NCBI GenBank assembly: GCA_018655275.1
Contig: JABIJZ010000009.1
Coordinates: 62,001-126,000 of the forward strand
Source of the DNA: Candidatus Peregrinibacteria bacterium
GTDB lineage: Bacteria > Patescibacteriota > Gracilibacteria > UBA1369 > LOWO2-01-FULL-3
Direction of reading: 5' to 3'
DNA: 64,000 bases
Part shown: positions 27,278 to 36,445 of the stretch, piece by piece
How positions within the stretch are numbered: position 1 is the first letter of the stretch
How the letters are laid out: each line of letters begins with the position of its first letter
Position numbers and translations under genes: made by a program
The notes under the pieces: model-generated
Database searches by the model: none
Told to the model about the DNA's origin: nothing
The model's input: only the letters and a program-made list of their open reading frames with translations

Positions 27278-27300
27278 GGTGGGAAAATAAAAACAAAAAT

Positions 27301-28209
27301 ATGACTAAAACAGAAGGCTTGTCGTCATCTGAAGCAAAAGAAGGTTTAACGCCAGCAGAAAGAATCAAAAAATATCTAGAAGATAACAAAGATAACCCGG
27401 AACTTGAACAGGGGGAACCCCCTTTGAAAGAGGAGGAAGAAAATCTTGTAAAAATTGAGAACAAAGATCATTTTAGGGACATAATGGTGTCTTCAGTTCG
27501 TAAATGTGTGCCAAAGTACCTCAAAGCCAAACAAGACGATTCATTAGGGATAGTCCGACTTGATTCATCAATACCATTAGATTTGCACATATATAGAGGA
27601 TCGTGGGCTTTTGAGGGGCAGCACGTTAGTAACGTGTTGATTCTTCACATAAAAAAAGAAGGCAAAGAAGAAAATGTAGCAGAGTTTGTCCTTCGTGACT
27701 ATGGGGATGAATTTAGATTTAGTCACAGAAAAGTAGATCCACTATATCAAGGGAATGGGATCGCCACATCAGCTTTGAAAGCGATAGAAGAATTTGTGAA
27801 AGAATATTCACGCAAAGTCCCCGGCAGAAAAGCTGTAATAGAAGCAAACGCGGCACAGCTAGATGTGCTCAAGTTTTTTGATGGGAACGGCTTTGAAACA
27901 ACAATGGATACTGTTCCAGTGCATCCTGGGGAGAACCACATCAAGATTCATGACCTTGAAGGTTTAATAACTTCTCTGGAAAATAATGATGGCAAATATA
28001 AGATAGGTCCACATAAGTATGTATTCCCTAGTGAATACGAAGGTCCATATTACCAACAGGGAAAAGAGCAAATAGCAGATAACGTCGAAATCGATGAGTC
28101 AGCTTTAGTTCATTTCAGGAAAGAGTTAGATGTGGAAAGCGGAGAAGAGGAAAGAGGGACTGTGAGAAGATGGATAAGAGGCAGGTTAGGAGCATTGCTG
28201 AGAAGGTAA
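27301..28209 (+). CDS. GNAT-family acetyltransferase-like protein
   Basis: 302 aa. A GNAT acetyl-CoA loop is visible in the middle: RKVDPLYQGNGIATSALKAI (QGNGIA corresponds to the Q/R-x-x-G-x-G/A motif), then FFDGNGFE, the closing strand. The acidic first about 60 residues and the Arg-rich C-terminus (EERGTVRRWIRGRLGALLRR) are unassigned. Substrate unknown. Confidence 0.75.
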   Translation: MTKTEGLSSSEAKEGLTPAERIKKYLEDNKDNPELEQGEPPLKEEEENLVKIENKDHFRDIMVSSVRKCVPKYLKAKQDDSLGIVRLDSSIPLDLHIYRGSWAFEGQHVSNVLILHIKKEGKEENVAEFVLRDYGDEFRFSHRKVDPLYQGNGIATSALKAIEEFVKEYSRKVPGRKAVIEANAAQLDVLKFFDGNGFETTMDTVPVHPGENHIKIHDLEGLITSLENNDGKYKIGPHKYVFPSEYEGPYYQQGKEQIADNVEIDESALVHFRKELDVESGEEERGTVRRWIRGRLGALLRR

Positions 28210-28255
28210 TGAAAAAGCATTTCCAGTGCTAACATCCTCCACGGTGCTGCCACCA

Positions 28256-29617
28256 TCACTCCTTCTCACACCATTCGATCAATCTTTTTGGATTTTCATC
28301 CCAATCATTTTTCCACAGTTCAACCATTTCGCTCGCTATAGATTTTTCTTTTATATAAATTTGATCTTTTATCGAAGCCAGAAACACACTTTCATCCGTT
28401 GCGTCCGAAGAGGCAGTTGTGCGTGCAAATTTGTGAAGTGCATCATTTGCTATGTGAATAAAGGATTTCGCGTACCAGAGAAGGTTTTTACCTTTTATTT
28501 CTGTGAGTAAACCGTGAGTCAATGCTTCTTTGTTTGCTTTCAGTATGTCTTCATAAGTCCAATCCCTGGTTAGATCTTCCACCGCTCCCCAACTTTTTGA
28601 ATCAAAAACTAGTCCTTTAACTAATGCTGGCACCCCCATTGCGTATCTCATTGGGACACTGTCCGAAACTCGATATTCAAGATAGTTTGGTCTTAGACGG
28701 ATGTCGCTCCAAGTAGTTTTAATATGTTGATCAAAGTCATAAATAGTAGGGAAAATTCCGTCATAGCCTTCTTTTATCCATTTATCAAATGTTAAATTCT
28801 CAGGCTTCAAGTCCTTTTTATCTTTCCTCTTTATTAAATAAACAGTCATTTTTGTGTAAAAAGAAATCCAATCCTTTAAGGAGAAGTTCTTATCCAAAAT
28901 ATTCTTCGGAACAGAGTGTCTCTCAGGATTAATATGCGATTTACAATATCTCCTCATATCTAAACAATCTGATAATTTCCCTTCGTTAAATGGGGCACTT
29001 GCAAATACAGCTCCTACTATTGGAGCTATCCTAAAACCAATTTGTGCTTTTTTAATGGCATTTTTTTCGTCTGAGTAACTATAGTTAACGGTTAAACCGT
29101 TATTTCTTTTCATCTCAGACTCCATCCATTCGTTAGTTCCAAAACTATTAAGAATTTCATATCTATCCTTACCTGCAAATTCAATCTCTTTATCACTGTG
29201 AAAAGGCTGCCACCCTATAGGCAACCATGCGATGTTAAAAAAGTCGCTCACCTCTTTAACTTCATTTGCATGGATTCGAAATTCCCTAGCTAGATCATGT
29301 AGGTTTTTTTTTGGGGATCCTGCCAGTTCCAAGCGTCCATCAGCTTCCAGAGTAACCTTGGCTTCACCTCTTCTCAACTCGCCAATATAGTTTCTGTGTC
29401 CATCTGCTATCTCCCAACCAGCTTCAGCCGCAAGTTTTTTAAGAACCGCTAAATAGCCCTGATCTCCTTCATATTTAACAGGCTTTAGGGTATCGCGATA
29501 AACTCCAGATCGCTCCCACTCAATTCCTATATAAAGATCATTTCCGTTATTTGTTTCGCGGTAAAAGTCAACGAGATCATCGACAGAACTAACCACGCTT
29601 GTTTCATCTAAAACCAT
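28256..29617 (-). CDS. Glutamate-cysteine ligase (GCS2 family)
   Basis: First step of glutathione-type thiol synthesis. 453 aa. DLYIGIEWERSGVYRD, the LELAGSPKKNLHDLAREF segment, WLPIGWQPF, GLTVNYSYSDEKNAIKKAQI and the C-terminal YLEYRVSDSVPMRYAMGVPA match the plant/proteobacterial-type GCS2 ligase. No glutathione synthetase is in the window, so the end product may be gamma-glutamylcysteine. A biosynthetic enzyme of this kind is not expected in a reduced CPR-type genome; acquisition by transfer is plausible. Confidence 0.85.
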   Translation of the reverse strand: MVLDETSVVSSVDDLVDFYRETNNGNDLYIGIEWERSGVYRDTLKPVKYEGDQGYLAVLKKLAAEAGWEIADGHRNYIGELRRGEAKVTLEADGRLELAGSPKKNLHDLAREFRIHANEVKEVSDFFNIAWLPIGWQPFHSDKEIEFAGKDRYEILNSFGTNEWMESEMKRNNGLTVNYSYSDEKNAIKKAQIGFRIAPIVGAVFASAPFNEGKLSDCLDMRRYCKSHINPERHSVPKNILDKNFSLKDWISFYTKMTVYLIKRKDKKDLKPENLTFDKWIKEGYDGIFPTIYDFDQHIKTTWSDIRLRPNYLEYRVSDSVPMRYAMGVPALVKGLVFDSKSWGAVEDLTRDWTYEDILKANKEALTHGLLTEIKGKNLLWYAKSFIHIANDALHKFARTTASSDATDESVFLASIKDQIYIKEKSIASEMVELWKNDWDENPKRLIEWCEKE

Positions 29618-29732
29618 ATTAAATCAACACTAGCACAAGGAGAATAGATTTGATATAGATAGATTCTCTCCCACAGTTTGAACATTTTTACAGATTATTT
29701 GATATACTCCAACCACTTCTTTCCAAAAACCC

Positions 29733-29987
29733 ATGCCAACCCATTTCGCCTACCTCGCACGCTGCAATGATGATACTCTCTACGCCGGCTACACCACGGA
29801 TATCGAAAAACGGGAAGCAGCACACAACCAAGGCAAAGGCGCTCACTACACACGTATTCGCAGACCAATCAGTATAATTTACAGCGAGCAATTCGAAACC
29901 AGATCCGAAGCCCAAAAACGTGAATATCAATTAAAACAACTTAAGAAACAAGACAAAGAACTCCTTGCCGGAGCCAACACTCTTTGA
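29733..29987 (+). CDS. GIY-YIG nuclease-domain protein (UPF0213 type)
   Basis: 84 aa, a stand-alone GIY-YIG domain: FAYLARCNDDTLYAGYTTDI with the two Tyr positions, then EKREAAHNQGKGAHYTRIRR and the closing SEAQKREYQLKQL. Family members are assumed DNA nucleases with unclear biology. Stop is 4 nt before the helicase ATG, so probably one operon. Confidence 0.88.
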   Translation: MPTHFAYLARCNDDTLYAGYTTDIEKREAAHNQGKGAHYTRIRRPISIIYSEQFETRSEAQKREYQLKQLKKQDKELLAGANTL

Positions 29988-29991
29988 GACC

Positions 29992-31374
29992 ATGACAAAA
30001 AAACAGACAAAAATCGACATCAATCCCGGATTTGAAAAAGCATTAAAGCTACTTGAGAATTCTACAGAAAATTTATTCATAACAGGTAATGCTGGGACCG
30101 GTAAATCCACTCTTCTCGAACACTTCAAAAAAACAACGGAGAAAAAAGTAGCAGTGTTAGCTCCGACTGGTGTGGCAGCGCTAAATATAGAAGGGCAGAC
30201 GATTCATTCCTTTTTCTTGATTCCTCCAAATATCACTCCAGACAAAGTTCTGGAGCACAAACTCCCTGAGAAACGAAGGAAATTAGTTAGCAATCTCGAC
30301 ATGATTATCATAGACGAAGCTTCGATGCTCAGAGCAGATTTATTGGACTGTATTGATGTCTCATTGCGTTATCATCGGCAGGAAGAGTCTTTGCCTTTTG
30401 GGGGCGTGCAGATGGTTTTCATCGGAGATTTATACCAATTGCCCCCGGTTGTTGCTGGAGATGAGGAAAAAAGACTTTTCCAAAGTTATTACAACAGCCC
30501 ATATTTCTTTTCAGCGAAATCTCTTCAAGATTTAGAATTCACATTCTTGGAATTAGAGAAAATTTATCGTCAAACTGATAACGATTTCATAAGCCTCCTA
30601 AATAAAGTCCGAGACAACACAGTCAGTCTCCAAGATTTAGACTTGTTGAACCAGCGCTGCGATCCTGATTGTGACATCATGGGGAACAAAGACTTAACAA
30701 TTACTCTCACAACAACTAATGCTGCCGCAGACAAAAAGAACATTGAAGAGTTACAAAAACTAACTTCATCTCAACAAACTTTTTTTGGAGAAATGGACGG
30801 GGAGTTCTCAAAACGTAGCCTTCCAACTCATCTCGAACTTGATCTCAAAGTTGGTGCACAAGTGATGTTATTGAATAATGATACTGAAAGACGCTGGGTC
30901 AATGGAAGTATTGGGAAAATAAAAAAAATAACCTTTGATGATATTGAAATGGAGGACGTCCTTACGATTGAATTGAACACCGGAAGATCAGTAGAAATAG
31001 GTAAACATAGTTGGAGAATTCACAAATATTTCTTTAATGAAGATACCCAAAAACTAGACACTGAAATAGCAGGATCATTTACTCAATTTCCACTTCGTTT
31101 GGCTTGGGCAGTGACTATCCACAAAAGCCAGGGCAAAACCTTCGACAAGGTTATTGTAGATATCGGTCGAGGAACTTTCGCTCACGGACAAATATATGTG
31201 GCCCTTAGTCGCTGTACTACTTTAGGGGGCATTACATTGAAAAAGCCAATCCAAAAGCGTCACATATGGATGGATCACAAAATCACTCAATTCTTCAAAC
31301 ATCTCCGCCAAGAGCGCTCACCCCAGCCAATCGACCAGTTGCCCACGCAATCTGGAGATTATACCCACCAGTGA
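29992..31374 (+). CDS. PIF1/RecD-like superfamily 1 DNA helicase
   Basis: 460 aa from the ATG at 29992. Walker A GNAGTGKST (about 34-42), LAPTGVAALNIEGQTIHSFF (motif Ia), MIIIDEASML (Walker B), FIGDLYQLPPV (motif III), AVTIHKSQGKTFDKVIVDIG (motif V) and VALSRC (motif VI). This is the PIF1 type of 5'-3' helicase. Its last 80 nt overlap the end of the convergent flavoprotein gene. Ends in a short polar tail. Confidence 0.92.
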   Translation: MTKKQTKIDINPGFEKALKLLENSTENLFITGNAGTGKSTLLEHFKKTTEKKVAVLAPTGVAALNIEGQTIHSFFLIPPNITPDKVLEHKLPEKRRKLVSNLDMIIIDEASMLRADLLDCIDVSLRYHRQEESLPFGGVQMVFIGDLYQLPPVVAGDEEKRLFQSYYNSPYFFSAKSLQDLEFTFLELEKIYRQTDNDFISLLNKVRDNTVSLQDLDLLNQRCDPDCDIMGNKDLTITLTTTNAAADKKNIEELQKLTSSQQTFFGEMDGEFSKRSLPTHLELDLKVGAQVMLLNNDTERRWVNGSIGKIKKITFDDIEMEDVLTIELNTGRSVEIGKHSWRIHKYFFNEDTQKLDTEIAGSFTQFPLRLAWAVTIHKSQGKTFDKVIVDIGRGTFAHGQIYVALSRCTTLGGITLKKPIQKRHIWMDHKITQFFKHLRQERSPQPIDQLPTQSGDYTHQ

Positions 31375-32533
31375 AACCATCCACATCCAAAAGCTCTCCT
31401 CCAAAGTATAAGCCCGGACAAATTTTTGATTCCATAGTTTTGGAATCAACCTCGTCTAGCTTTACTCCACCTGCAGTCACGATCTCGGCACCTGGGATTC
31501 GTCCCTTCAAAGTCATTTCGAAATTTTTCAACGACTCGACACAACGGTTAATATTCTTTTTTGAAATTTCAGCGATAGTTTTTGTGCCATCCAAACCAAG
31601 TTGATCAAAAATCACAGCCAACAAAGATTTCGGTAAATAATAATTCATAATCCTCAAAAGTGTTTTTTTCGGGTGCCCCTTTGCTTTTTGCAGAATCTCC
31701 TCACTTAAACTTCCAGAATTCATCCCAGGCACAAAATCAACAAAAAGTTTCAAACGAGAATCTTTCGAAAACTTTTCAAAAGCTGACAAAGACGAAAGAG
31801 CAAAAATCCCAGGACCGCTCACACCTTTATGCGTAAACAAAAAAGGACCAGAAACCTCATATTTCTCCTCTCCAACCAATTTCAATTTTGCATTCTCAAT
31901 ACTCACACCCGCCAATTCCGAAACCCAAGACTCAACAGCCGCAAACGAAGTCAAAGTTGCAGCCAGAGGGGAGATACTATGCCCGAGAGCCCGAGCGAAA
32001 GCATACCCATCACCACTAGAGCCAGTATGACTATAGGCACTTCCCCCGGTTGTCAGAATCAATTTGTCACAATAGAGATCGTCGCCATATTCCAAAGAAA
32101 CTTTGAAGCCATCACCGTCTTTTTCAATCGTCTCAACAGCGGTTTCCAAAATAATTTCTACATTGTTGTCTTCAAGAAAATGCAGAAACATCTCGGTTAC
32201 ATCTTCTCCGTCATTCGAACGTGGGAAAATCTTTTTCCCCTCAGTTTTCAAAGGAATTCTGTGTTTCTCAAACCAAGCATGAACATCAGCAGGCGAGAAT
32301 TCATGCATAGCAAAACGCAACCAGCGTCCTCCGCGAGGATAAGCTTTCATAAGAAGAGGGATGTCGGTCTCAGCTGTTGTGAGATTACACCGCCCTCCAC
32401 CAGAAAGAAGAACCTTACGGCCAAGTATAGCGTTTTTTTCAACAACACAAACCTCTGCATCAGAATCCCCCTCAATAATAGTGGCTGCCGCCATCATTCC
32501 CGCGGCACCTGCCCCAACAATCAGAATTTTCAT
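31295..32533 (-). CDS. HI0933/BaiN-type NAD(P)/FAD-dependent oxidoreductase
   Basis: 412 aa. FAD-binding ILIVGAGAAGMMAAATI at the N-terminus, RKVLLSGGGRCNLT, LTTGGSAYSHTGSSGDGYAF, FTHKGVSGPGI and the C-terminal GLYFGGELLDVDGFTGGYNL, all family hallmarks. Substrate unknown. Overlaps the helicase end by 80 nt tail to tail, with both C-termini in conserved form, so both stops appear real. Confidence 0.92.
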   Translation of the reverse strand: MKILIVGAGAAGMMAAATIIEGDSDAEVCVVEKNAILGRKVLLSGGGRCNLTTAETDIPLLMKAYPRGGRWLRFAMHEFSPADVHAWFEKHRIPLKTEGKKIFPRSNDGEDVTEMFLHFLEDNNVEIILETAVETIEKDGDGFKVSLEYGDDLYCDKLILTTGGSAYSHTGSSGDGYAFARALGHSISPLAATLTSFAAVESWVSELAGVSIENAKLKLVGEEKYEVSGPFLFTHKGVSGPGIFALSSLSAFEKFSKDSRLKLFVDFVPGMNSGSLSEEILQKAKGHPKKTLLRIMNYYLPKSLLAVIFDQLGLDGTKTIAEISKKNINRCVESLKNFEMTLKGRIPGAEIVTAGGVKLDEVDSKTMESKICPGLYFGGELLDVDGFTGGYNLQIAWATGRLAGVSALGGDV

Positions 32534-32542
32534 GAAAAAGTC

Positions 32543-33154
32543 TTATTTAGACGTCTTTTTCGCTGCTGCTTTTTTAGCAGGCGCTTTTTTCTTCGCAGGT
32601 GCTTTCTTAGCTACTGCCTTCTTCGCTGCTGCTTTTTTCTTCGCAGGCGCTTTCTTTTCAACAACCTTTTTGTCTTCTTTCTTTTTCTCAGCCTTAGGCT
32701 TAGGAGCAAGACCTTGTAAAAGAACTAAAATATGATCCAATTTCGCGTTAATTTCATCATGTTTTTTGCTAGAGTTCCCAGCATTGCCGCCATTATCTTT
32801 AGTAAAACAATCGCTACAATAAACAGGTTTTGATCCACTTGGTCGGAAAGGAACTTCACAACTCTGCCCGCAATCTGCACAAGTCGCTCTATGCATAGTT
32901 GGTCGGCCACCATCTCTGTCACCTCCTCTGCCACCTCGATCATCTCTACCTCGGCCTCTGCCTCTGTCACCACCTCGATCATCTCTATTTTCCTCTCTTC
33001 TGAAACAATCGTTGCAATAAACAGGTTTGTCTCTGTTTGGTTTGAAAGGTACTTCGCAACCTCTTCCACACTCTCCACAAGTCGCATCATACATTTGACG
33101 ATCTTCCCTTCTGTCGTCGTTTCTGTGTGAGCTCTTTCTTTTAAAATTTGGCAT
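32543..33154 (-). CDS. Double CxxC-type zinc-finger protein with Lys/Ala/Pro tail
   Basis: 203 aa. Two copies of a small zinc finger (ATCGECGRGCEVPFKPNRDK, then PVYCNDCF; and ATCADCGQSCEVPFRPSGSK, then PVYCSDCF) separated by an Arg/Gly/Asp-rich linker. A C-terminal KKAPAKKKAAAKKAVAKKAP-type tail follows, like histone H1 or topoisomerase tails. The zinc-finger type is common in candidate-phyla genomes. Nucleic-acid binding is inferred from the basic tail and RGG-like linker. Confidence 0.75.
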   Translation of the reverse strand: MPNFKRKSSHRNDDRREDRQMYDATCGECGRGCEVPFKPNRDKPVYCNDCFRREENRDDRGGDRGRGRGRDDRGGRGGDRDGGRPTMHRATCADCGQSCEVPFRPSGSKPVYCSDCFTKDNGGNAGNSSKKHDEINAKLDHILVLLQGLAPKPKAEKKKEDKKVVEKKAPAKKKAAAKKAVAKKAPAKKKAPAKKAAAKKTSK

Positions 33155-33272
33155 ATTGTATTTAATGTTATTTAATATATATCCCAGCGAGCAGGACTCT
33201 AACCCTATTTCACCTTAAAAACAAGGAATAATGGGGTGACAATGGGGGTATTAAAAGCTATCCTCCTTCCAT

Positions 33273-35054
33273 ATGGCTACTATTTTGCAAATTAACAGGT
33301 TAACAAAAGCTTATGGGCCCCAAATTATATTGGATAATGCCGATTTGATAGTGAGTGATAGGCAAAAAATTGGTGTAATTGGCAGGAATGGCGCAGGCAA
33401 ATCAACTTTGTTTAAAATTATTGTAGGGGAAGAGGATATTGATGAAGGAGAAATAAACATCAATGAAAGAACGAGGATCGGTTATTTGACGCAACACAGT
33501 GAGCATGAAGAGGATGAAAGCGTTATAGATTTTTTAATGAGGTCTAGCGGGAAGCAGGATTGGGAATGCGGCAAAGTTGCGGGAAGCTTCCAAATAAAGA
33601 ACGAGCTTCTGGAAGCAAAAATCGTTTCTCTGGCAGGTGGTTATCAAATGAGGGTGAAATTGATTGCGATGCTTTTGAAGGAACCCAACCTGTTGCTTTT
33701 GGATGAGCCTACAAATTATTTGGATCTTTCTACTCAGATTTTATTGGAGAAATTTCTGGAAAATTATAAAGGAAGTTTTCTACTAATTTCTCATGATCGC
33801 GAATTTATAAAGAGAACTTGTACGGCGACTTTGGAGATTGAGCAGGGAGGAATGACTTTGTTTCCACGTCCAATTGAAGAGTATTTAGAGTACAAGGAAG
33901 AGCAGCTTACGATGATGACGAAACACAACGTAAAAATTGATCAACAAAAAAAACATCTACAACAATTTGTGGATAGATTTGGGGCAAAAGCCAGTAAAGC
34001 CTCTCAAGCCCAATCGAAATTAAAACAAATCGACAAGCTGAAAACTATTGAAATACTGCATCCATTACGAACGACACGTATCAACATCCCTCAGGTCGAA
34101 GAAAAAAAGGGAGTTGCTCTAGAACTAGAAGATTTGGAGATCGGTTACAGCGACAAATCAATAGCCAAGGACATCAATCTGGATATTGAAAGAGGCCAGA
34201 AAATTGCGGTGCTCGGTGACAATGGCCAGGGGAAAACGACCTTGTTGAAGACCCTTGCCGGGGAAATCGAGAAACTTTCAGGGACTTATAAATGGGGACA
34301 CAACATCAATATTGCTTATTATGCCCAGCATATTCCTGTAGCTTTGAATTTTGATGAGACAGTCGGGCATTACCTGAAAAGGGTAGCTCCAGCAGGAACT
34401 CTCGAACAGGAAATCTTCGAGATGGCGGGGAATTTTTTATTCAAAAATGAAGCATTGAAAAAAAAGATCCCAGTACTAAGTGGTGGTGAAAAAGCGAGGC
34501 TCTGTTTGGCACAAATTTTGTTGCAGAAAAATCATGTGATTTTGCTTGATGAGCCAACCAACCATTTGGATTTTGAAACAGTTGAAGCATTGGCGCAAGC
34601 GTTGAAAAACTCGAATGTGACAGTGATTTTTGTGAGCCATAATCGTACATTTGTGGGTATCGTGGCCAATGGGATTATCGAGGTGAAGAATGGGGAAATT
34701 CGACGTTACCATCACAATTACGAAGAGTATGTCTACAATCTACAAAAAGAAGTTGAAGAAGATCTCGGACTCGTCCACGAACCGAAACTCAATCTAGGTA
34801 AAGACGAGAAACAGGAACTTAAAAAAAAGGTAAAGGCCGCAAAAAAACAATTAAATCTTCTGGAAAAAGACATGGCAGCCTTAAAGGAAGAAAAACAGAC
34901 TTTGCTGGATTGGTTTGAGAAAAATTACAAAGAATTTTCCGAGGAAAAAACAAAGCGTTTGGCTGAGATCGAGAAAGACCTTACAAAAAAGGAGAACGAG
35001 TGGATGGAAATAGAGCTTGAGTTGGAGGTTTTGAAAGAAAATCCTCACGAATAG
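33273..35054 (+). CDS. ABC-F family ATPase (ribosome-associated type)
   Basis: 593 aa, two ABC cassettes and no membrane domain. First: GRNGAGKST, SLAGGYQMRVKLIAML, LLLLDEPTNYLDL. Second: GDNGQGKTT, LSGGEKARLCLAQIL, VILLDEPTNHLDF. The linker between them and a coiled-coil C-terminus (about 510-593) are ABC-F features. Such proteins act on stalled ribosomes or translation; the subclass (Uup/EttA) is not resolved. Confidence 0.93.
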   Translation: MATILQINRLTKAYGPQIILDNADLIVSDRQKIGVIGRNGAGKSTLFKIIVGEEDIDEGEININERTRIGYLTQHSEHEEDESVIDFLMRSSGKQDWECGKVAGSFQIKNELLEAKIVSLAGGYQMRVKLIAMLLKEPNLLLLDEPTNYLDLSTQILLEKFLENYKGSFLLISHDREFIKRTCTATLEIEQGGMTLFPRPIEEYLEYKEEQLTMMTKHNVKIDQQKKHLQQFVDRFGAKASKASQAQSKLKQIDKLKTIEILHPLRTTRINIPQVEEKKGVALELEDLEIGYSDKSIAKDINLDIERGQKIAVLGDNGQGKTTLLKTLAGEIEKLSGTYKWGHNINIAYYAQHIPVALNFDETVGHYLKRVAPAGTLEQEIFEMAGNFLFKNEALKKKIPVLSGGEKARLCLAQILLQKNHVILLDEPTNHLDFETVEALAQALKNSNVTVIFVSHNRTFVGIVANGIIEVKNGEIRRYHHNYEEYVYNLQKEVEEDLGLVHEPKLNLGKDEKQELKKKVKAAKKQLNLLEKDMAALKEEKQTLLDWFEKNYKEFSEEKTKRLAEIEKDLTKKENEWMEIELELEVLKENPHE

Positions 35055-35060
35055 CGTACA

Positions 35061-35639
35061 ATGAAATATATGGATAAACAAAAGTCAGATTTTCAATTGG
35101 TAAAAGCGACTCTAGAAGACGCTGACAATTTTGCGCATATAATCGCAAAATACGAGAAACAACTTTTTGTTTATATAAAGCGCCTTACAAACATCTCCAA
35201 CGACGACGCAGAAGATATCCTTCAAGAAGTTTTTATCAAGATTTATGAGAACCTAAACGACTTCGACGAAAGTCTAAAGTTCTCGAGCTGGATATACAGA
35301 ATTGCACACAATCACACCATTAGCTCATACAGAAAAAACAAAAAATCTTCACAAGACATCTCGCTGGAAGACAACGAAATTATTTACGACAAATTAGCTT
35401 CAGAGTTAAACTTGCACGAAGAGACGGACAAAAAATTATTAGCAGCAAAAGTCAAAAAACTCCTTCTGAAATTAGACGAAAAATACCGCGAAGTTTTGAT
35501 CCTAAAATATTTGGAAGACAAAGACTACACAGAAATCTCAAATATATTGAAGAAGCCGATGGGCACCATAGCCACACTTATGAATAGAGCAAAAGCCGTG
35601 TTCAGGAAAACTATCACAGAAAACAACATAACCTTTTAA
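35061..35639 (+). CDS. ECF-type RNA polymerase sigma factor
   Basis: 192 aa. Region 2: DAEDILQEVFIKIYENL and SFSSWIYRIAHNHTISSYRK-like sequence; region 4: LDEKYREVLILKYLEDKDYT and IATLMNRAKAVFRK helix-turn-helix. Starts 6 nt after the ABC-F stop; a possible downstream ATG (MDKQK) would shift the start by 9 nt. It is followed after 3 nt by a membrane protein likely to be its anti-sigma factor. Confidence 0.9.
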   Translation: MKYMDKQKSDFQLVKATLEDADNFAHIIAKYEKQLFVYIKRLTNISNDDAEDILQEVFIKIYENLNDFDESLKFSSWIYRIAHNHTISSYRKNKKSSQDISLEDNEIIYDKLASELNLHEETDKKLLAAKVKKLLLKLDEKYREVLILKYLEDKDYTEISNILKKPMGTIATLMNRAKAVFRKTITENNITF

Positions 35640-35642
35640 AAT

Positions 35643-36410
35643 ATGACCAGAGAAGACATCTCAAACAAGATCCTCAAAAAAATAAAGAACGAAAATCTGA
35701 AGCCCAAACCAAAATGGGAATTCCTACTCAAAAACTACATTTTTTGGGGAGCGTTCATCATTTCAATTGTGATAGGTGGCCTCGTCGCTTCAGTAGCGAT
35801 TTTCAGAATCATAAACAACGATTGGGACATCGCTGGAAGACTCGGGCATAACCCCGTAACTTTCGGATTCAAAACGATGCCGTTCTTTTGGCTCATCATT
35901 CTCGCAATATTTATTTTTATCGCATACTACAATTTCAAACACACAAAAAAAGGATACAAATTTCAACTTCCACTCACGATAGCCGCAAGCATCATCGCAA
36001 GCATAGTCCTCGGCTTCGCCTTTTTCGGAGCAGGCATTGCCAAGCAGATGGACGAACAAGCTTTGAGACGCATCCCATTTTACCAATCCTTGAATTTTGA
36101 TAACAGGATGGAGATGTGGGCACAAACAGACAAAGGAGTTCTCGCAGGCGAAATAACAAAAATCACAAGAGGCTCTATCGAAATTGAAAGTCTGGAAGGG
36201 GGACGATGGACGGTCAATACAATAGCTGTCCCAGAACATCTGCTCGCAAGTCTTGAAGAAGGAATGGTGGTAGGAGTCATTGGTGAAAAAGAGGAGAAAG
36301 GGGTTTTTAGCGCAGAGAAAATCAGGCCTTGGAAAGGGAATTTTATGAGGCGGGGGCAAATAAATCATCGTCCGATGAAAGAAATGAAATTGTTTTTGCG
36401 TACTACCTAG
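35643..36410 (+). CDS. Probable membrane anti-sigma factor
   Basis: 255 aa. The N-terminal 40 residues (MTREDISNKILKKIKNENLK) are cytoplasmic-looking, followed by about three membrane segments (residues about 35-60, 80-100 and 113-135) and a C-terminal domain of about 110 residues including ITRGSIEIESLEGGRWTVNT. No family recognised, but immediate linkage to an ECF sigma gene and topology suggest an anti-sigma role. Inference. Confidence 0.6.
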   Translation: MTREDISNKILKKIKNENLKPKPKWEFLLKNYIFWGAFIISIVIGGLVASVAIFRIINNDWDIAGRLGHNPVTFGFKTMPFFWLIILAIFIFIAYYNFKHTKKGYKFQLPLTIAASIIASIVLGFAFFGAGIAKQMDEQALRRIPFYQSLNFDNRMEMWAQTDKGVLAGEITKITRGSIEIESLEGGRWTVNTIAVPEHLLASLEEGMVVGVIGEKEEKGVFSAEKIRPWKGNFMRRGQINHRPMKEMKLFLRTT

Positions 36411-36445
36411 TGCCGGCAAAAAACAATTTATTAACAAACAATGTA

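Noticed and set aside
32550-32680. Repetitive DNA of the KKAPAKK region as a possible CRISPR or tandem repeat
   Set aside because: It is low-complexity coding sequence for a basic tail; there are no regular spacers.
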